DNA from: Clostridiales bacterium
GTDB lineage: Bacteria > Bacillota > Clostridia > Christensenellales > Aristaeellaceae
Reading direction: 5' to 3'
Assembly: GCA_004555535.1 (NCBI GenBank)
Contig: SFHU01000094.1
Location: forward strand, 1 to 11,545
DNA: 11,545 nucleotides
The position numbers were made by a program, and so were the translations under genes. The notes beneath the pieces are model-generated. The model searched no databases. It was not told the origin of the DNA and was given only the letters and a program-made list of their open reading frames with translations. Shown here piece by piece: positions 1-7,153 of the stretch. Position 1 is the stretch's first letter, and every line of letters begins with the position of its first letter.

Positions 1-41
1 TCACTTCCGCAGGCTTATGCGTCCCATTTTGTGCGCTCAGA

Positions 42-71
42 TTGTGTTTTTCCGCCCGGCTATGGTATAAT
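42..71 (+). promoter_or_regulatory. Extended -10 promoter of the MATE/flavoprotein operon
   Basis: A -35 like TTGTGT lies at 42-47 and a perfect TATAAT at 66-71, with an 18-base spacer. A TG one base ahead of the -10 (63-64) makes it an extended -10 site. Transcription would start near 78, giving a leader of about 50 bases before the ATG at 131. It looks like a housekeeping sigma-A promoter. Bases 1-41 upstream hold no gene or clear site that I can see. Confidence 0.75.
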
Positions 72-115
72 AAAAAGGTTAAGGGAGGGCGGTACCCATC
101 CGGCCTCCGCCTTTG

Positions 116-124
116 AAGGAGTGG
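116..124 (+). promoter_or_regulatory. Ribosome binding site that sets the MATE start
   Basis: AAGGAGTGG lies about 9 bases before the ATG at 131. It overlaps the alternative in-frame TTG at 113, so it argues against that longer start. Confidence 0.75.
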
Positions 125-130
125 AAAACA

Positions 131-1510
131 ATGAAACCGCAAACCAGGCAGCCGGACCTCGGAAGCGATCCGATCGGCCCGCTGATGCTCCGTCTGGCGC
201 TGCCCTCCGTGGTCGCGCAGACGATCAACATGCTCTACAATATGGTCGACCGCATCTACATCGGCAGCATCGAGGGCGTCGGCGCGCTCGCGCTCACCGG
301 CGTCGGGCTGACCTTCCCGGTCATCACGCTGATCTCCGCCTTTTCCTCGCTCTTCGGCGCGGGCGGCGCGCCGCTGGCCTCCATCAAGCTGGGCGAAGGC
401 AACCGCGAGGGCGCGGAGCGCATTCTCGGCGTCTCGGCGTTCATGTTGCTGTGCTCCTCCGTGCTGCTGTGCACGGTTTTCTTTCTGACGATGACGCCGC
501 TTCTGACGGCGTTCGGCGCGAGCGGAAACACGCTGCCCTACGCAACGGACTATCTCTCCGTCTATCTGCTGGGCACGGCGTTCGTGCAGCTCGTCCTCGG
601 CCTCAATCCGTTCATCACCGCGCAGGGCAACGCGCGCGAGGCGATGATCTCCGTGGTCATCGGCGCGGCGCTCAATATCGCGCTCGATCCGCTGTTCATC
701 TTCGTGCTGGGCCTGGGCGTGCGCGGCGCGGCGCTGGCCACCGTCATCTCCCAGGGTTGCTCCTGCATCTGGGTCGTCTCGTTTCTGGCGGGGCGGCGCT
801 CCAAGATACGGCTGCGTCCCCGGCAGGTCCGCTTCTGCCTGCCCGTCGTGCGCTCGACGATGGCGCTGGGCGTCTCGCCGTTTACGATGGTCTTCACCGA
901 AAGCGCCATTCAGGTCGTGCTCAACCGGGGCATGATGACCTACGGCGGCGACCTGTACGTCGGCACGATGACGATCATCACGAGCGTCGTCCAGCTCTTC
1001 ACGACGCCGCTGATGGGCTATACCAACGGCGTGCAGCCGTTGATGAGCTTCAACTACGGCGCGGGCAAGCTCGACCGCGTGCGCAAGACCTTCAAGTATC
1101 TGCTCCTCTCCGCGCTCGCCGTGACGTTCACCTACTGCTCGCTCATCGAGCTGTTTCCGCGCGTCTTCATCCGCCTGTTCGCCCACGACGAGGCGCTCAT
1201 CGAGCTGACCGTGCGCGGCCTGCGCATTTATGCGGCGGGCCTGTGCATCTTCGGCATCCAGAACGCGGCGCAGAGCATGTTCGTCGGTCTCGGGCAGGCT
1301 GGCATCTCGTTGTTCATCGCCGTGCTGCGCAAGGTGATCCTGCTCATCCCGCTGGCGCTGCTGCTGCCGCATGCCTTCGGCGTCACGGGCGTCTACCTCG
1401 CCGAGCCGATCGCCGATGTGCTCTCCGTCGCCACCGCGGCGACGCTCACGCTGCTCAACTTTAACAAGATTCTCGACCGCCGGGCCAAAGCGCTGGCGCG
1501 CGCAAACTGA
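131..1510 (+). CDS. MATE family efflux transporter
   Basis: A 459-residue inner-membrane exporter of the multi-antimicrobial extrusion (MATE) family, whose members expel drugs or metabolites by Na+ or H+ antiport. The N-terminus carries the family signature LYNMVDRIYIG (residues 35-45), followed by the G/A-rich helix 2 region and the cytoplasmic segment KLGEGNREGAERILG. The equivalent element of the second half is NGVQPLMSFNYGAGK. Long hydrophobic segments run through the whole protein, and the length is normal for the family (about 450), so it looks intact. The start at 131 is chosen because AAGGAG sits just upstream. An in-frame TTG at 113 would only add six residues. It is the first gene of an operon and stops 15 bases before the next gene. 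The MepA-like clostridial subgroup is the nearest resemblance I recognise. Substrate cannot be told from sequence. Confidence 0.95.
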   Translation: MKPQTRQPDLGSDPIGPLMLRLALPSVVAQTINMLYNMVDRIYIGSIEGVGALALTGVGLTFPVITLISAFSSLFGAGGAPLASIKLGEGNREGAERILGVSAFMLLCSSVLLCTVFFLTMTPLLTAFGASGNTLPYATDYLSVYLLGTAFVQLVLGLNPFITAQGNAREAMISVVIGAALNIALDPLFIFVLGLGVRGAALATVISQGCSCIWVVSFLAGRRSKIRLRPRQVRFCLPVVRSTMALGVSPFTMVFTESAIQVVLNRGMMTYGGDLYVGTMTIITSVVQLFTTPLMGYTNGVQPLMSFNYGAGKLDRVRKTFKYLLLSALAVTFTYCSLIELFPRVFIRLFAHDEALIELTVRGLRIYAAGLCIFGIQNAAQSMFVGLGQAGISLFIAVLRKVILLIPLALLLPHAFGVTGVYLAEPIADVLSVATAATLTLLNFNKILDRRAKALARAN

Positions 1511-1525
1511 CGCGGGAGGTTCGCC

Positions 1526-2755
1526 ATGCAAGCAGACTGCATCATTCTGGGCGGAGGCGCGGCCGGGCTGGCCGCCGCCTGCGCGCTTTCCGGCTCGGGC
1601 CTGCGCGTCGCGCTCGTCGAGCGGCAGGAACGCGTGGGCAAAAAGCTCCTGGCGACCGGCAACGGCCGCTGCAACCTCTCCAACGCCGATATGACGCCGG
1701 AGCATTACGGCGAGGCCGCGCCGTTTGTCCGCCGCGTCTATGAGGCGACGCCGCCTTCGGAGGTGCTCGCCTTCTTTGACCGCCTCGGCCTCATGCTCTG
1801 CGAGGAGGAGGGCCGCCTCTACCCGCGCACGCGCATGGCGGCCTCCGTGCTCGACGTGCTGCGCGCGGGCTGCGATGGCGTGACCCTGCTCACGGGCCGG
1901 GAGGCCGTCTCCCTCGCCCCGTCCCGCCGGGGCGGCCTTTGCGTCCAGCTCGCCGACGGCGAGGGGCTCTTCGCGCCGGCCGTGCTCGCCGCGATGGGCG
2001 GCAGCGCCGCGCCGCATCTGGGCACGGACGGCTCCGGCGCAAGGCTCCTTGAGTCGCTCGGCCATACCGTCACGCCGCTCTTCCCCGCGCTTGTGCAGCT
2101 CAAATGCGCGCATTCCGCACTGCGCTCGCTCAAGGGGCTGCGCGTGCAGGCGGCGCTGACGCTTGAAATCGACGGCGCTCCCGCCGCCCGCGAGGAGGGC
2201 GAGCTGCTCTTTGCGGATTACGGCGTCTCCGGCGTCTGCGTCTTCCAGCTCTCCGGCCTGGCCGCGCGCGCCCTCTCGCGCCACAGCGCCGTGCGCCTGC
2301 TCGTCAACCTGCTGCCCGAGGTGCCCGAGGATGAGCTCTCCGCCTGGCTCGACAGGCGAATCGACCTCCATCCGGATGGCTCCGCGCAGGCGCTGTTTTC
2401 CGGCGTGCTGCCCCGCCTGCTCGCGCAGGCCGTGCTCCGCCAGGCGGGCGTCGGTGCAGAGACGCCGGCCTCGACGCTCAGCTTCCGGGAGCGGCTCTCC
2501 CTGCTGGGCGCGCTCTCCCTCTTCCCGCTCGAGGTCACGGGCACGCAGGGCATGAAGCAGGCGCAGGTCACCGCCGGCGGCGTCTCGCTCGAGGAGGTCG
2601 ATCCCCAAACCATGCGCTCCCGATGCTTTGATTCCCTCTATCTCGCCGGCGAGCTGCTCGACGTGGACGGCCCCTGCGGCGGCTACAACCTGCATTTTGC
2701 CTTTGCCAGCGCGCTGACGGCTGCCAAAGCGATCCGCGCGCAATATGGCCTGTGA
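1526..2755 (+). CDS. BaiN/HI0933-type NAD(P)/FAD-dependent oxidoreductase
   Basis: A 409-residue flavoprotein of the HI0933/YhiN family, often labelled BaiN or aminoacetone oxidase. The N-terminal FAD-binding Rossmann motif GGGAAG is at residues 9-14 with the ribose-binding Glu at 32. It is followed by the family signature GKKLLATGNGRCNLSN (38-53). A central insert with DGSGARLLESLGH is present. The C-terminal flavin-contacting signature AGELLDVDGPCGGYN (374-388) is complete. Length and ends match the family, so the gene looks intact. GGGAGG at 1514-1519 lies 6 bases before the ATG. It lies 15 bases after the MATE stop and 26 bases before the next flavoprotein, so co-transcription is very likely. 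The real substrate of most family members is unknown. The BaiN name comes from bile-acid work and should not be taken as proof of bile-acid dehydroxylation here, since no other bai genes are visible. Confidence 0.93.
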   Translation: MQADCIILGGGAAGLAAACALSGSGLRVALVERQERVGKKLLATGNGRCNLSNADMTPEHYGEAAPFVRRVYEATPPSEVLAFFDRLGLMLCEEEGRLYPRTRMAASVLDVLRAGCDGVTLLTGREAVSLAPSRRGGLCVQLADGEGLFAPAVLAAMGGSAAPHLGTDGSGARLLESLGHTVTPLFPALVQLKCAHSALRSLKGLRVQAALTLEIDGAPAAREEGELLFADYGVSGVCVFQLSGLAARALSRHSAVRLLVNLLPEVPEDELSAWLDRRIDLHPDGSAQALFSGVLPRLLAQAVLRQAGVGAETPASTLSFRERLSLLGALSLFPLEVTGTQGMKQAQVTAGGVSLEEVDPQTMRSRCFDSLYLAGELLDVDGPCGGYNLHFAFASALTAAKAIRAQYGL

Positions 2756-2770
2756 GCGCCCTTTTGGCAG

Positions 2771-2778
2771 AAAGGAAG
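2771..2778 (+). promoter_or_regulatory. Ribosome binding site that sets the COG2509 start
   Basis: AAAGGAAG lies 3 bases before the ATG at 2782 when the whole tract is counted. It supports this start over the in-frame GTG at 2752, which overlaps the previous gene and has no Shine-Dalgarno sequence of its own. Confidence 0.65.
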
Positions 2779-2781
2779 TCC

Positions 2782-4398
2782 ATGCTTCGCATTCACAACG
2801 TCAAAATTCCGCTTTCATATACGAAGAAGACCCTGACCGCAGCCGCCTGCAAGCGCCTCGGCGTGACGGCCGCGCAGGTGACGGACTGCGCCATCGCCAA
2901 AAAGAGCGTGGACGCGCGCAAAAAAGGCGATGTCTGCTTCGTCGTCTCGCTCGATGTTTCGCTCCGTTCCCCGCAGGATGAGCGCCGCGTCGCCGCGCGT
3001 CTGAATTCCTCTGAGGGCGGCATCGCCGCGCCCTATGCGCCGCCCGCGCTGCCCGTGCTGGACGCCGCGCCCTCTCCCCGACCCGTCGTCGTCGGCCTGG
3101 GACCTGCCGGTCTCTTTGCCGCGCTGACGCTCGCCGAGGCGGGCGCGCGCCCCATCGTCCTGGAGCGCGGACAGGATGTCGACACACGCACGCGCGACGT
3201 CGCCGCCTACTGGCGGGATGGGGAATCTTCATTTTCTGCCGCCTCCAACGTGCAGTTCGGCGAGGGCGGCGCGGGCACGTTCTCCGACGGCAAGCTGAAC
3301 ACCGGCACGAAGGATCCCCGCGGCGAGCACATTCTGCGCACGTTTGTGCGCTTCGGCGCGCCAAACGACATCCTCGTCGACGCCAAGCCGCACATCGGCA
3401 CGGACAAGCTCGCCGGCGTCGTCAGGGCCATGCGCGAACGGATTCTCAGCCTCGGTGGCGAGGTGCATTTCGGCGCGCGGATGACCCGCATCCTCCGGAT
3501 AAACGGCGCGCTCAAAGCGCTCATCTATGAGGATGCGACCGGCGAACACGAGCTGCCAGCTGACTTCGCCGTGCTCGCCATCGGTCACAGCGCGCGCGAC
3601 ACCTTCGCGATGCTCTGCGAGGAGCGCTTCTCCCTGGCGCAGAAGCCGTTCTCCATCGGCGCGCGCATCGAGCATCCCCAGGCGCTGATCAATCAGGCGC
3701 AGTACGGCGCCTTTGCGGCCCACCCCGCCCTCGGCGCGGCGGATTACAAGCTCGCGCTGCATCTGCCCTCCGGCCGGAGCGTCTACACGTTCTGCATGTG
3801 TCCCGGCGGCAGCGTCGTCGCCGCCGCCAGCGAGCCTCGCAGCGTCGTCACCAACGGCATGAGCTGCTATGCCCGCGACGGCATCAACGCCAACAGCGCG
3901 CTGCTGGTCGGCATCGGCCCCGAGGATTTCGGCAGCGATCATCCGCTGGCCGGCATGGAGCTGCAGCGCAGCATCGAGCGGCGCGCCTTCCTCCTCGGCG
4001 GCGGCGCCGGTAAGGCCCCCTGCCAGACGGTGGGCGACCTGCTTGCCGGGCGCGCAAGTACGGCGCTGGGCAGCGTCGTGCCCAGCTACCGCCCGGGCGT
4101 CGTCCCCTGCGACCTGGGCGAGCTGTTGCCGGGGTATGTGATCACCGCCATGCGCGAGGCGCTGCCGCTGCTTGGGCGAAGGCTCCGCGGCTTTGACCAT
4201 CCGGACGCGGTGCTCACCGCGCCGGAAACGCGCTCCTCCTCCCCCGTGCGCATCCCGCGCGGCGAGGATCTGCAAAGCGTCGATGCGCGCGGCCTGTATC
4301 CCTGCGGCGAGGGTGCGGGCTATGCCGGCGGCATCACCTCCGCCGCCGTGGACGGTGTGCGCTGCGCGGAGGCGATTCTCGCCTGCCTCGCCCGCTGA
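2782..4398 (+). CDS. COG2509 uncharacterised FAD-dependent dehydrogenase
   Basis: A 538-residue flavoprotein of the COG2509 family (NAD(P)/FAD-dependent oxidoreductase of unknown substrate). Residues 1 to about 65 form the family's own N-terminal domain, ending in KKSVDARKKGD and a hydrophobic strand. The dinucleotide-binding motif GLGPAG follows at 105-110, with the ribose Glu at 128. The diagnostic signature SNVQFGEGGAGTFSDGKL is at 155-172. A CMCPGG motif is at 338-343. The C-terminal FAD-contacting segment LYPCGEGAGYAGGITSA starts at about 505. All expected blocks are present, so it looks intact. The start at 2782 gives the usual family N-terminus (a short strand, MLRIHNVKIP). A GTG at 2752 would add ten unconvincing residues. 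It is the last gene of the MATE-led operon and ends 7 bases from the convergent SPOR gene. I see no strong terminator between them. Confidence 0.93.
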   Translation: MLRIHNVKIPLSYTKKTLTAAACKRLGVTAAQVTDCAIAKKSVDARKKGDVCFVVSLDVSLRSPQDERRVAARLNSSEGGIAAPYAPPALPVLDAAPSPRPVVVGLGPAGLFAALTLAEAGARPIVLERGQDVDTRTRDVAAYWRDGESSFSAASNVQFGEGGAGTFSDGKLNTGTKDPRGEHILRTFVRFGAPNDILVDAKPHIGTDKLAGVVRAMRERILSLGGEVHFGARMTRILRINGALKALIYEDATGEHELPADFAVLAIGHSARDTFAMLCEERFSLAQKPFSIGARIEHPQALINQAQYGAFAAHPALGAADYKLALHLPSGRSVYTFCMCPGGSVVAAASEPRSVVTNGMSCYARDGINANSALLVGIGPEDFGSDHPLAGMELQRSIERRAFLLGGGAGKAPCQTVGDLLAGRASTALGSVVPSYRPGVVPCDLGELLPGYVITAMREALPLLGRRLRGFDHPDAVLTAPETRSSSPVRIPRGEDLQSVDARGLYPCGEGAGYAGGITSAAVDGVRCAEAILACLAR

Positions 4399-4405
4399 GG
4401 CCCCC

Positions 4406-5155
4406 CTATCCGTTCAGCGTCAGCCGCAGCTCGCGGCAGAGCATGTACATCGTCACGCGGGCATACGCCGTCGCCGCTGTCTGCGTCTGCGCCTGCATCG
4501 TCTGCTCCATCAGCGCGCACCAGTTGACCAGGCTCTGGGCGAGCTGCGTGTAGACCGCGCTCTGCGGATGCGCGGTCAGCGCGCGCGCCGCCGTCTCCCG
4601 CGTCTTGGCCACGAGCTCCGTCAGCGGCTCGCCGGCGAACAGCCGCTCAAGCAGCTCGTCCGGCAGGGCGAGAAACGCTGCGGCCTCCTGCGCCTCTCCC
4701 TGCGCGGCGCTGAGGCGGAGGCTGACCTGCGGCGCTGTCTCCGCGATGACGAAGCTCTCTTGCCCGCCCGCAGCGGCCATGTCGAGCGCTTCCTTAGCCG
4801 GTGCAGCCTCGCAGATCAGGCGCATCTGCTCCCGCTGCCAGACCGCGCAGGGAATGCCCTGCGCAAGCAGCCTCTCCTGCTCCTGCGCGGCGCGCTCCCC
4901 GCTGTCAAAGACGCCGAGCTGAAGCGCCCAGATGCTGATCTCCGGGAGCGTCAGCTCCGCCTCCTCGGGCGTGCTGCTGGCAAACGTCTGCGCGGCGGCC
5001 AGGCCCGCGCGCCCCGCCTGAAGCAGTCTGTCGCGCAGCGGCTGCGCCATCGCCGCGAGCGCCAGCAGCAGCACGCCGCCCAGGATCAACGCTCGTCTCC
5101 TCATTCGCCGCGCCCTCGTCCGGCGCGCCCGGGAAGAAATCCTCCGCCTGCGCAT
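4406..5155 (-). CDS. Membrane-anchored SPOR-domain protein
   Basis: A 249-residue protein with three visible parts. Residues 1-21 are extremely basic, with 13 arginines. Residues 22-38 are one hydrophobic segment (ALILGGVLLLALAAMA), suggesting an N-in membrane anchor. Residues of about 74-136 resemble a SPOR domain: WALQLGVFDSGERAAQEQERL, then a hydrophobic strand (IPCAVW) and RLICEAAPAKEAL. SPOR domains bind denuded peptidoglycan glycans at division or sporulation septa. The remaining 110 residues are alanine-rich and probably helical, with no family I recognise. The start at 5155 is preceded directly by a 15-base purine run. Upstream in-frame codons to 5287 run through the GC-rich divergent intergenic region and look non-coding. 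An alternative ATG at 5104 would drop most of the arginines. The gene is divergent from the DUF6062 gene and convergent with the flavoprotein operon. Stop is TAG. Confidence 0.8.
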   Translation of the reverse strand: MRRRRISSRARRTRARRMRRRALILGGVLLLALAAMAQPLRDRLLQAGRAGLAAAQTFASSTPEEAELTLPEISIWALQLGVFDSGERAAQEQERLLAQGIPCAVWQREQMRLICEAAPAKEALDMAAAGGQESFVIAETAPQVSLRLSAAQGEAQEAAAFLALPDELLERLFAGEPLTELVAKTRETAARALTAHPQSAVYTQLAQSLVNWCALMEQTMQAQTQTAATAYARVTMYMLCRELRLTLNG

Positions 5156-5170
5156 TCCTCTCCCCCTTCC
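5156..5170 (-). promoter_or_regulatory. Purine-rich ribosome binding region of the SPOR gene
   Basis: On the minus strand GGAAGGGGGAGAGGA abuts the ATG at 5155. The GGGGGAG part is 4 bases from the start codon. It is the best Shine-Dalgarno candidate for any start in this frame. I found no convincing -35/-10 pair for this gene in 5171-5264. Confidence 0.55.
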
Positions 5171-5213
5171 GCCCTCGAGCCTATGAACTCCCGGACCAAA
5201 ATATCCCGCGCCC

Positions 5214-5237
5214 GCCGCCCTCCGGGGCGGCCGCCCC
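5214..5237. repeat. Overlapping GC-rich inverted repeats between divergent genes
   Basis: Two mutually exclusive hairpins share bases. GCCGCCC (5214-5220) pairs with GGGCGGC (5225-5231) around a TCCG loop. GGGGCGGCCGCCCC (5224-5237) is a perfect 14-base palindrome. They sit in the 109-base gap between the SPOR gene and the DUF6062 gene, just ahead of the latter's ribosome binding site. There is no T-run after either, so a simple terminator is unlikely. The role is unknown. Confidence 0.5.
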
Positions 5238-5264
5238 TGTGACATTAGGATGAGGTGAATCACG

Positions 5265-6023
5265 ATGAAGTATACGCTTGACACCATGCCCGTTCTGGAC
5301 GCCTACAAGACGAACTGCGAATGTCCGCTCTGCCATTTGCGGATTCTCTGCGAGGATCAGTATGTGGACAGCATGCTCGGCGCGGCTTATATGGAGCCCG
5401 ATTGCCGCGTCAAGACCAACGAGGTCGGCTTTTGCAGCCGCCATTTTGAGCTGATGTACAACCGGCGCAACCGCCTCGGTCTCGCGCTGATGACGCATAC
5501 GCACATGCAGGAGGTCATCGCGTCGCTGGAGACCATCCTCGCGGAGGGCGGTTCCTCCTCCCGCGGCCTGTTTTCCTCTCTGCGCGGCGGGAAAGCGGAG
5601 GGCGGGCCCGCGCCGAAGATCCGCGCGCGCATGGCCGGCTGCGTCATCTGCGACGAAATGAACGCCTCCATCGAGCGCTATGCCTACACCATCGCCCAGC
5701 TGTATTTCACAAACAGCGAATTCAAGGCGATGTTTGATCAGTCAAAGGGCTTCTGCCTGCCCCATCTGGCCCTCGTGCTGGAGATGGCCGACAGGACGCT
5801 CAGCGACAAGCAGGCCGCGGAGTTCAAAAAGACCCTCTCCGCGCTGGAGATCGAAAACCTCAAACGCATCGAGGGCGAGCTCGAGTGGTTCACGCTCAAG
5901 TTCGACTACCGCAACACCGACAAGCCCTGGGGCAACAGCCGCGACGCCGTCGAGCGCTCGGTCAACAAGCTGATGGGCGCCTGCGTCGGCGAGGACGCGC
6001 AGCTGCCCGCCCACAACGACTGA
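5265..6023 (+). CDS. DUF6062 family protein with duplicated Cys/His modules
   Basis: A 252-residue, probably cytosolic protein that I recognise as DUF6062, a clostridial family of unknown function. It contains two similar modules. In the first, CPLC (C20, C23) is followed 34 residues later by GFCSRHF (C57, H60). In the second, CVIC (C126, C129) is followed by GFCLPHL (C164, H167). The near-equal spacing suggests an internal duplication and two possible Cys3His metal sites. This is an inference, as metal binding has not been shown. Residues of about 95-120 between the modules are a Gly/Ser/Arg-rich linker. The C-terminus carries NTDKPWGNSRDAVERSVNKL, typical of the family. There is no signal peptide or membrane segment. 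GAGGTGA at 5252-5258 lies 6 bases before the ATG. The next gene starts 19 bases downstream, so the two are probably co-transcribed. Automatic annotation sometimes labels this family an ABC transporter subunit, which nothing here supports. Confidence 0.88.
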   Translation: MKYTLDTMPVLDAYKTNCECPLCHLRILCEDQYVDSMLGAAYMEPDCRVKTNEVGFCSRHFELMYNRRNRLGLALMTHTHMQEVIASLETILAEGGSSSRGLFSSLRGGKAEGGPAPKIRARMAGCVICDEMNASIERYAYTIAQLYFTNSEFKAMFDQSKGFCLPHLALVLEMADRTLSDKQAAEFKKTLSALEIENLKRIEGELEWFTLKFDYRNTDKPWGNSRDAVERSVNKLMGACVGEDAQLPAHND

Positions 6024-6042
6024 TTTCGCGAAAGGAGCGCCC

Positions 6043-7080
6043 ATGCTCACACCGATGGAAACGCCGCGCCTGCTTCTGCGAAGGCCGAGGCTCTCCGACG
6101 CGGACGACCTCTTCTCCATCCTCTCCGACGCCGAAACCTGCCGCATGGACGGCAACTATCCGCCCTATTCGCAGAAGGACGAGGCGTTTTACGCCGACGT
6201 GCGCGCGCTGGCCGATGACGGGGACAACCGCCTCTTTCTGGAGGAGCGCAGCACGGGGCGCATGGTCGGTCTGCTCCACGTCATGCCGGCGGACGGGCCG
6301 GATGCCTGCGAAATCGGCTTCGTCGTCGCGCCGGATGCGCGCCGCCGGGGCTATGCGCTGGAAAGCCTGCGCGCGCTGCTTAATCAGCTTTCAGATAGCG
6401 GCATGAAGCGCGTTCTGGCAACCTGCTACCGCGCCAACGGGGCCAGCGCCGCGTTGCTCCTGCGACTGGGCTTTGCGCCGCTGCCGGATGATCCCGGCGA
6501 AACGGCGGACGCCTTCTCCCAGCGCGCATTCTCCCTGAGCCTGCCGCAAAAGCTGCCATGCCGCAAGCGCCTGTTTCTGATCGGCGGGCCGATGGGCGTG
6601 GGCAAGACAACCGCCGCGAAACAGCTTCAGGCGCTGCTTGAGCGCTGTGCGTTTCTGGACGGCGACTGGTGCTGGGATCTGCATCCCTTCCGCGTCACGG
6701 AAGAGACGAAAGCCATGGTCATGGACAACATCGTTCATCTGCTCTCGGGCTTCCTGCGCTGCTCTGAGGTCGACCATGTGGTGTTCTGTTGGGTCATGCA
6801 CGAGCAGGCGATTCTGGATACGCTGCTCTCCCATCTGCCCCTCGGAGATACGGATGTGACCGCCGTTTCGCTCGTCTGCTCCCCGGAGGCGCTCAAGGCG
6901 CGAATCGACCGGGACGTTCAGGCCGGACTGCGCGCTCCCGACGTTTTGGCGCGCAGCCTCGACCGCCTGCCGCTGTATGACGTGCTGGCAACCGTGAAGC
7001 TCGACACGACAGTCCTGACTCCGCGGCAGACCGCACAGGCCATCCTCGCGCTGGCCACAGAAAAAGACAAAGAGGAGTGA
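6043..7080 (+). CDS. GNAT N-acetyltransferase fused to a P-loop kinase-like ATPase
   Basis: A 345-residue two-domain protein. Residues of about 5-167 are a GNAT acetyltransferase of the RimJ/RimL type: ETPRLLLRRPRLSDADDLF at the N-terminus, the acetyl-CoA pyrophosphate-binding motif RRRGYA (100-105) and the late segment NGASAALLLRLGF. Residues of about 174-345 are a P-loop NTPase. Its Walker A motif GPMGVGKTT is at 182-190, FLDGDWCW at 204-211 resembles the substrate-binding Asp region of small-molecule kinases, and hydrophobic strands at 244-249 and 272-278 follow. The C-terminal part has paired Arg (R287, R290) that could be lid residues. The frame is open throughout, so this is a real fusion and not a miscalled pair. 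Each half occurs as a separate protein in Bacillota. Substrates are unknown, and a role in resistance or in metabolite or protein acetylation is only a guess. AAAGGAG at 6031-6037 lies 5 bases before the ATG. Confidence 0.9.
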   Translation: MLTPMETPRLLLRRPRLSDADDLFSILSDAETCRMDGNYPPYSQKDEAFYADVRALADDGDNRLFLEERSTGRMVGLLHVMPADGPDACEIGFVVAPDARRRGYALESLRALLNQLSDSGMKRVLATCYRANGASAALLLRLGFAPLPDDPGETADAFSQRAFSLSLPQKLPCRKRLFLIGGPMGVGKTTAAKQLQALLERCAFLDGDWCWDLHPFRVTEETKAMVMDNIVHLLSGFLRCSEVDHVVFCWVMHEQAILDTLLSHLPLGDTDVTAVSLVCSPEALKARIDRDVQAGLRAPDVLARSLDRLPLYDVLATVKLDTTVLTPRQTAQAILALATEKDKEE

Positions 7081-7105
7081 GCGCTCTGCTCCTCCTCTTT
7101 TTGTC
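7066..7105. terminator. Bidirectional intrinsic terminator
   Basis: AAAGAGGAG (7069-7077) pairs with CTCCTCTTT (7092-7100), and the loop contains the palindrome GAGCGCTC. On the plus strand the stem runs into TTTTT (7098-7102). On the minus strand the same stem is followed by GTCTTTTT (bases 7068-7061). It therefore can end both the DUF6062/GNAT operon, whose last codons it overlaps, and the minus-strand SpoIID-like/miaA/49-codon operon arriving from the right. Confidence 0.75.
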
Positions 7106-7124
7106 GCTTTGCACTTGCCGGGAA

Positions 7125-7148
7125 CTGTCTCTGCCGGTTTTGAGACAG
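7125..7148. repeat. Short inverted repeat
   Basis: CTGTCTC (7125-7131) and GAGACAG (7142-7148) form a perfect 7-base stem with a 10-base loop. It lies between the terminator and the stop of the 49-codon gene, so it would be in that gene's 3' end. No T-run follows on either strand. It could stabilise the 3' end of the message, or be chance. Confidence 0.4.
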
Positions 7149-7153
7149 CGCAT

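Noticed and set aside
31..1464. A 477-codon frame overlapping the MATE gene in another phase
   Set aside because: Its product is Arg/His/Ala-rich and low-complexity, while the MATE frame carries full family signatures and the ribosome binding site.
3229..4275. A 348-codon minus-strand frame inside the COG2509 gene
   Set aside because: It has no recognisable motif or start signal. The plus frame has complete flavoprotein motifs.
1526..4398. A bile-acid dehydroxylation (bai) cluster
   Set aside because: Only a BaiN-family flavoprotein is present. No other bai genes accompany it, and the family is broad.
4394..4417. GCTGA/TCAGC repeat at the convergent ends of the COG2509 and SPOR genes as a terminator
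   Set aside because: The stem is only 5 bases and there is no T-run on either strand.
4172..5242. A 356-codon plus-strand frame opposite the SPOR gene
   Set aside because: Its product is Arg/Leu/Pro-rich with no domain. The minus frame has a membrane anchor and SPOR motif.
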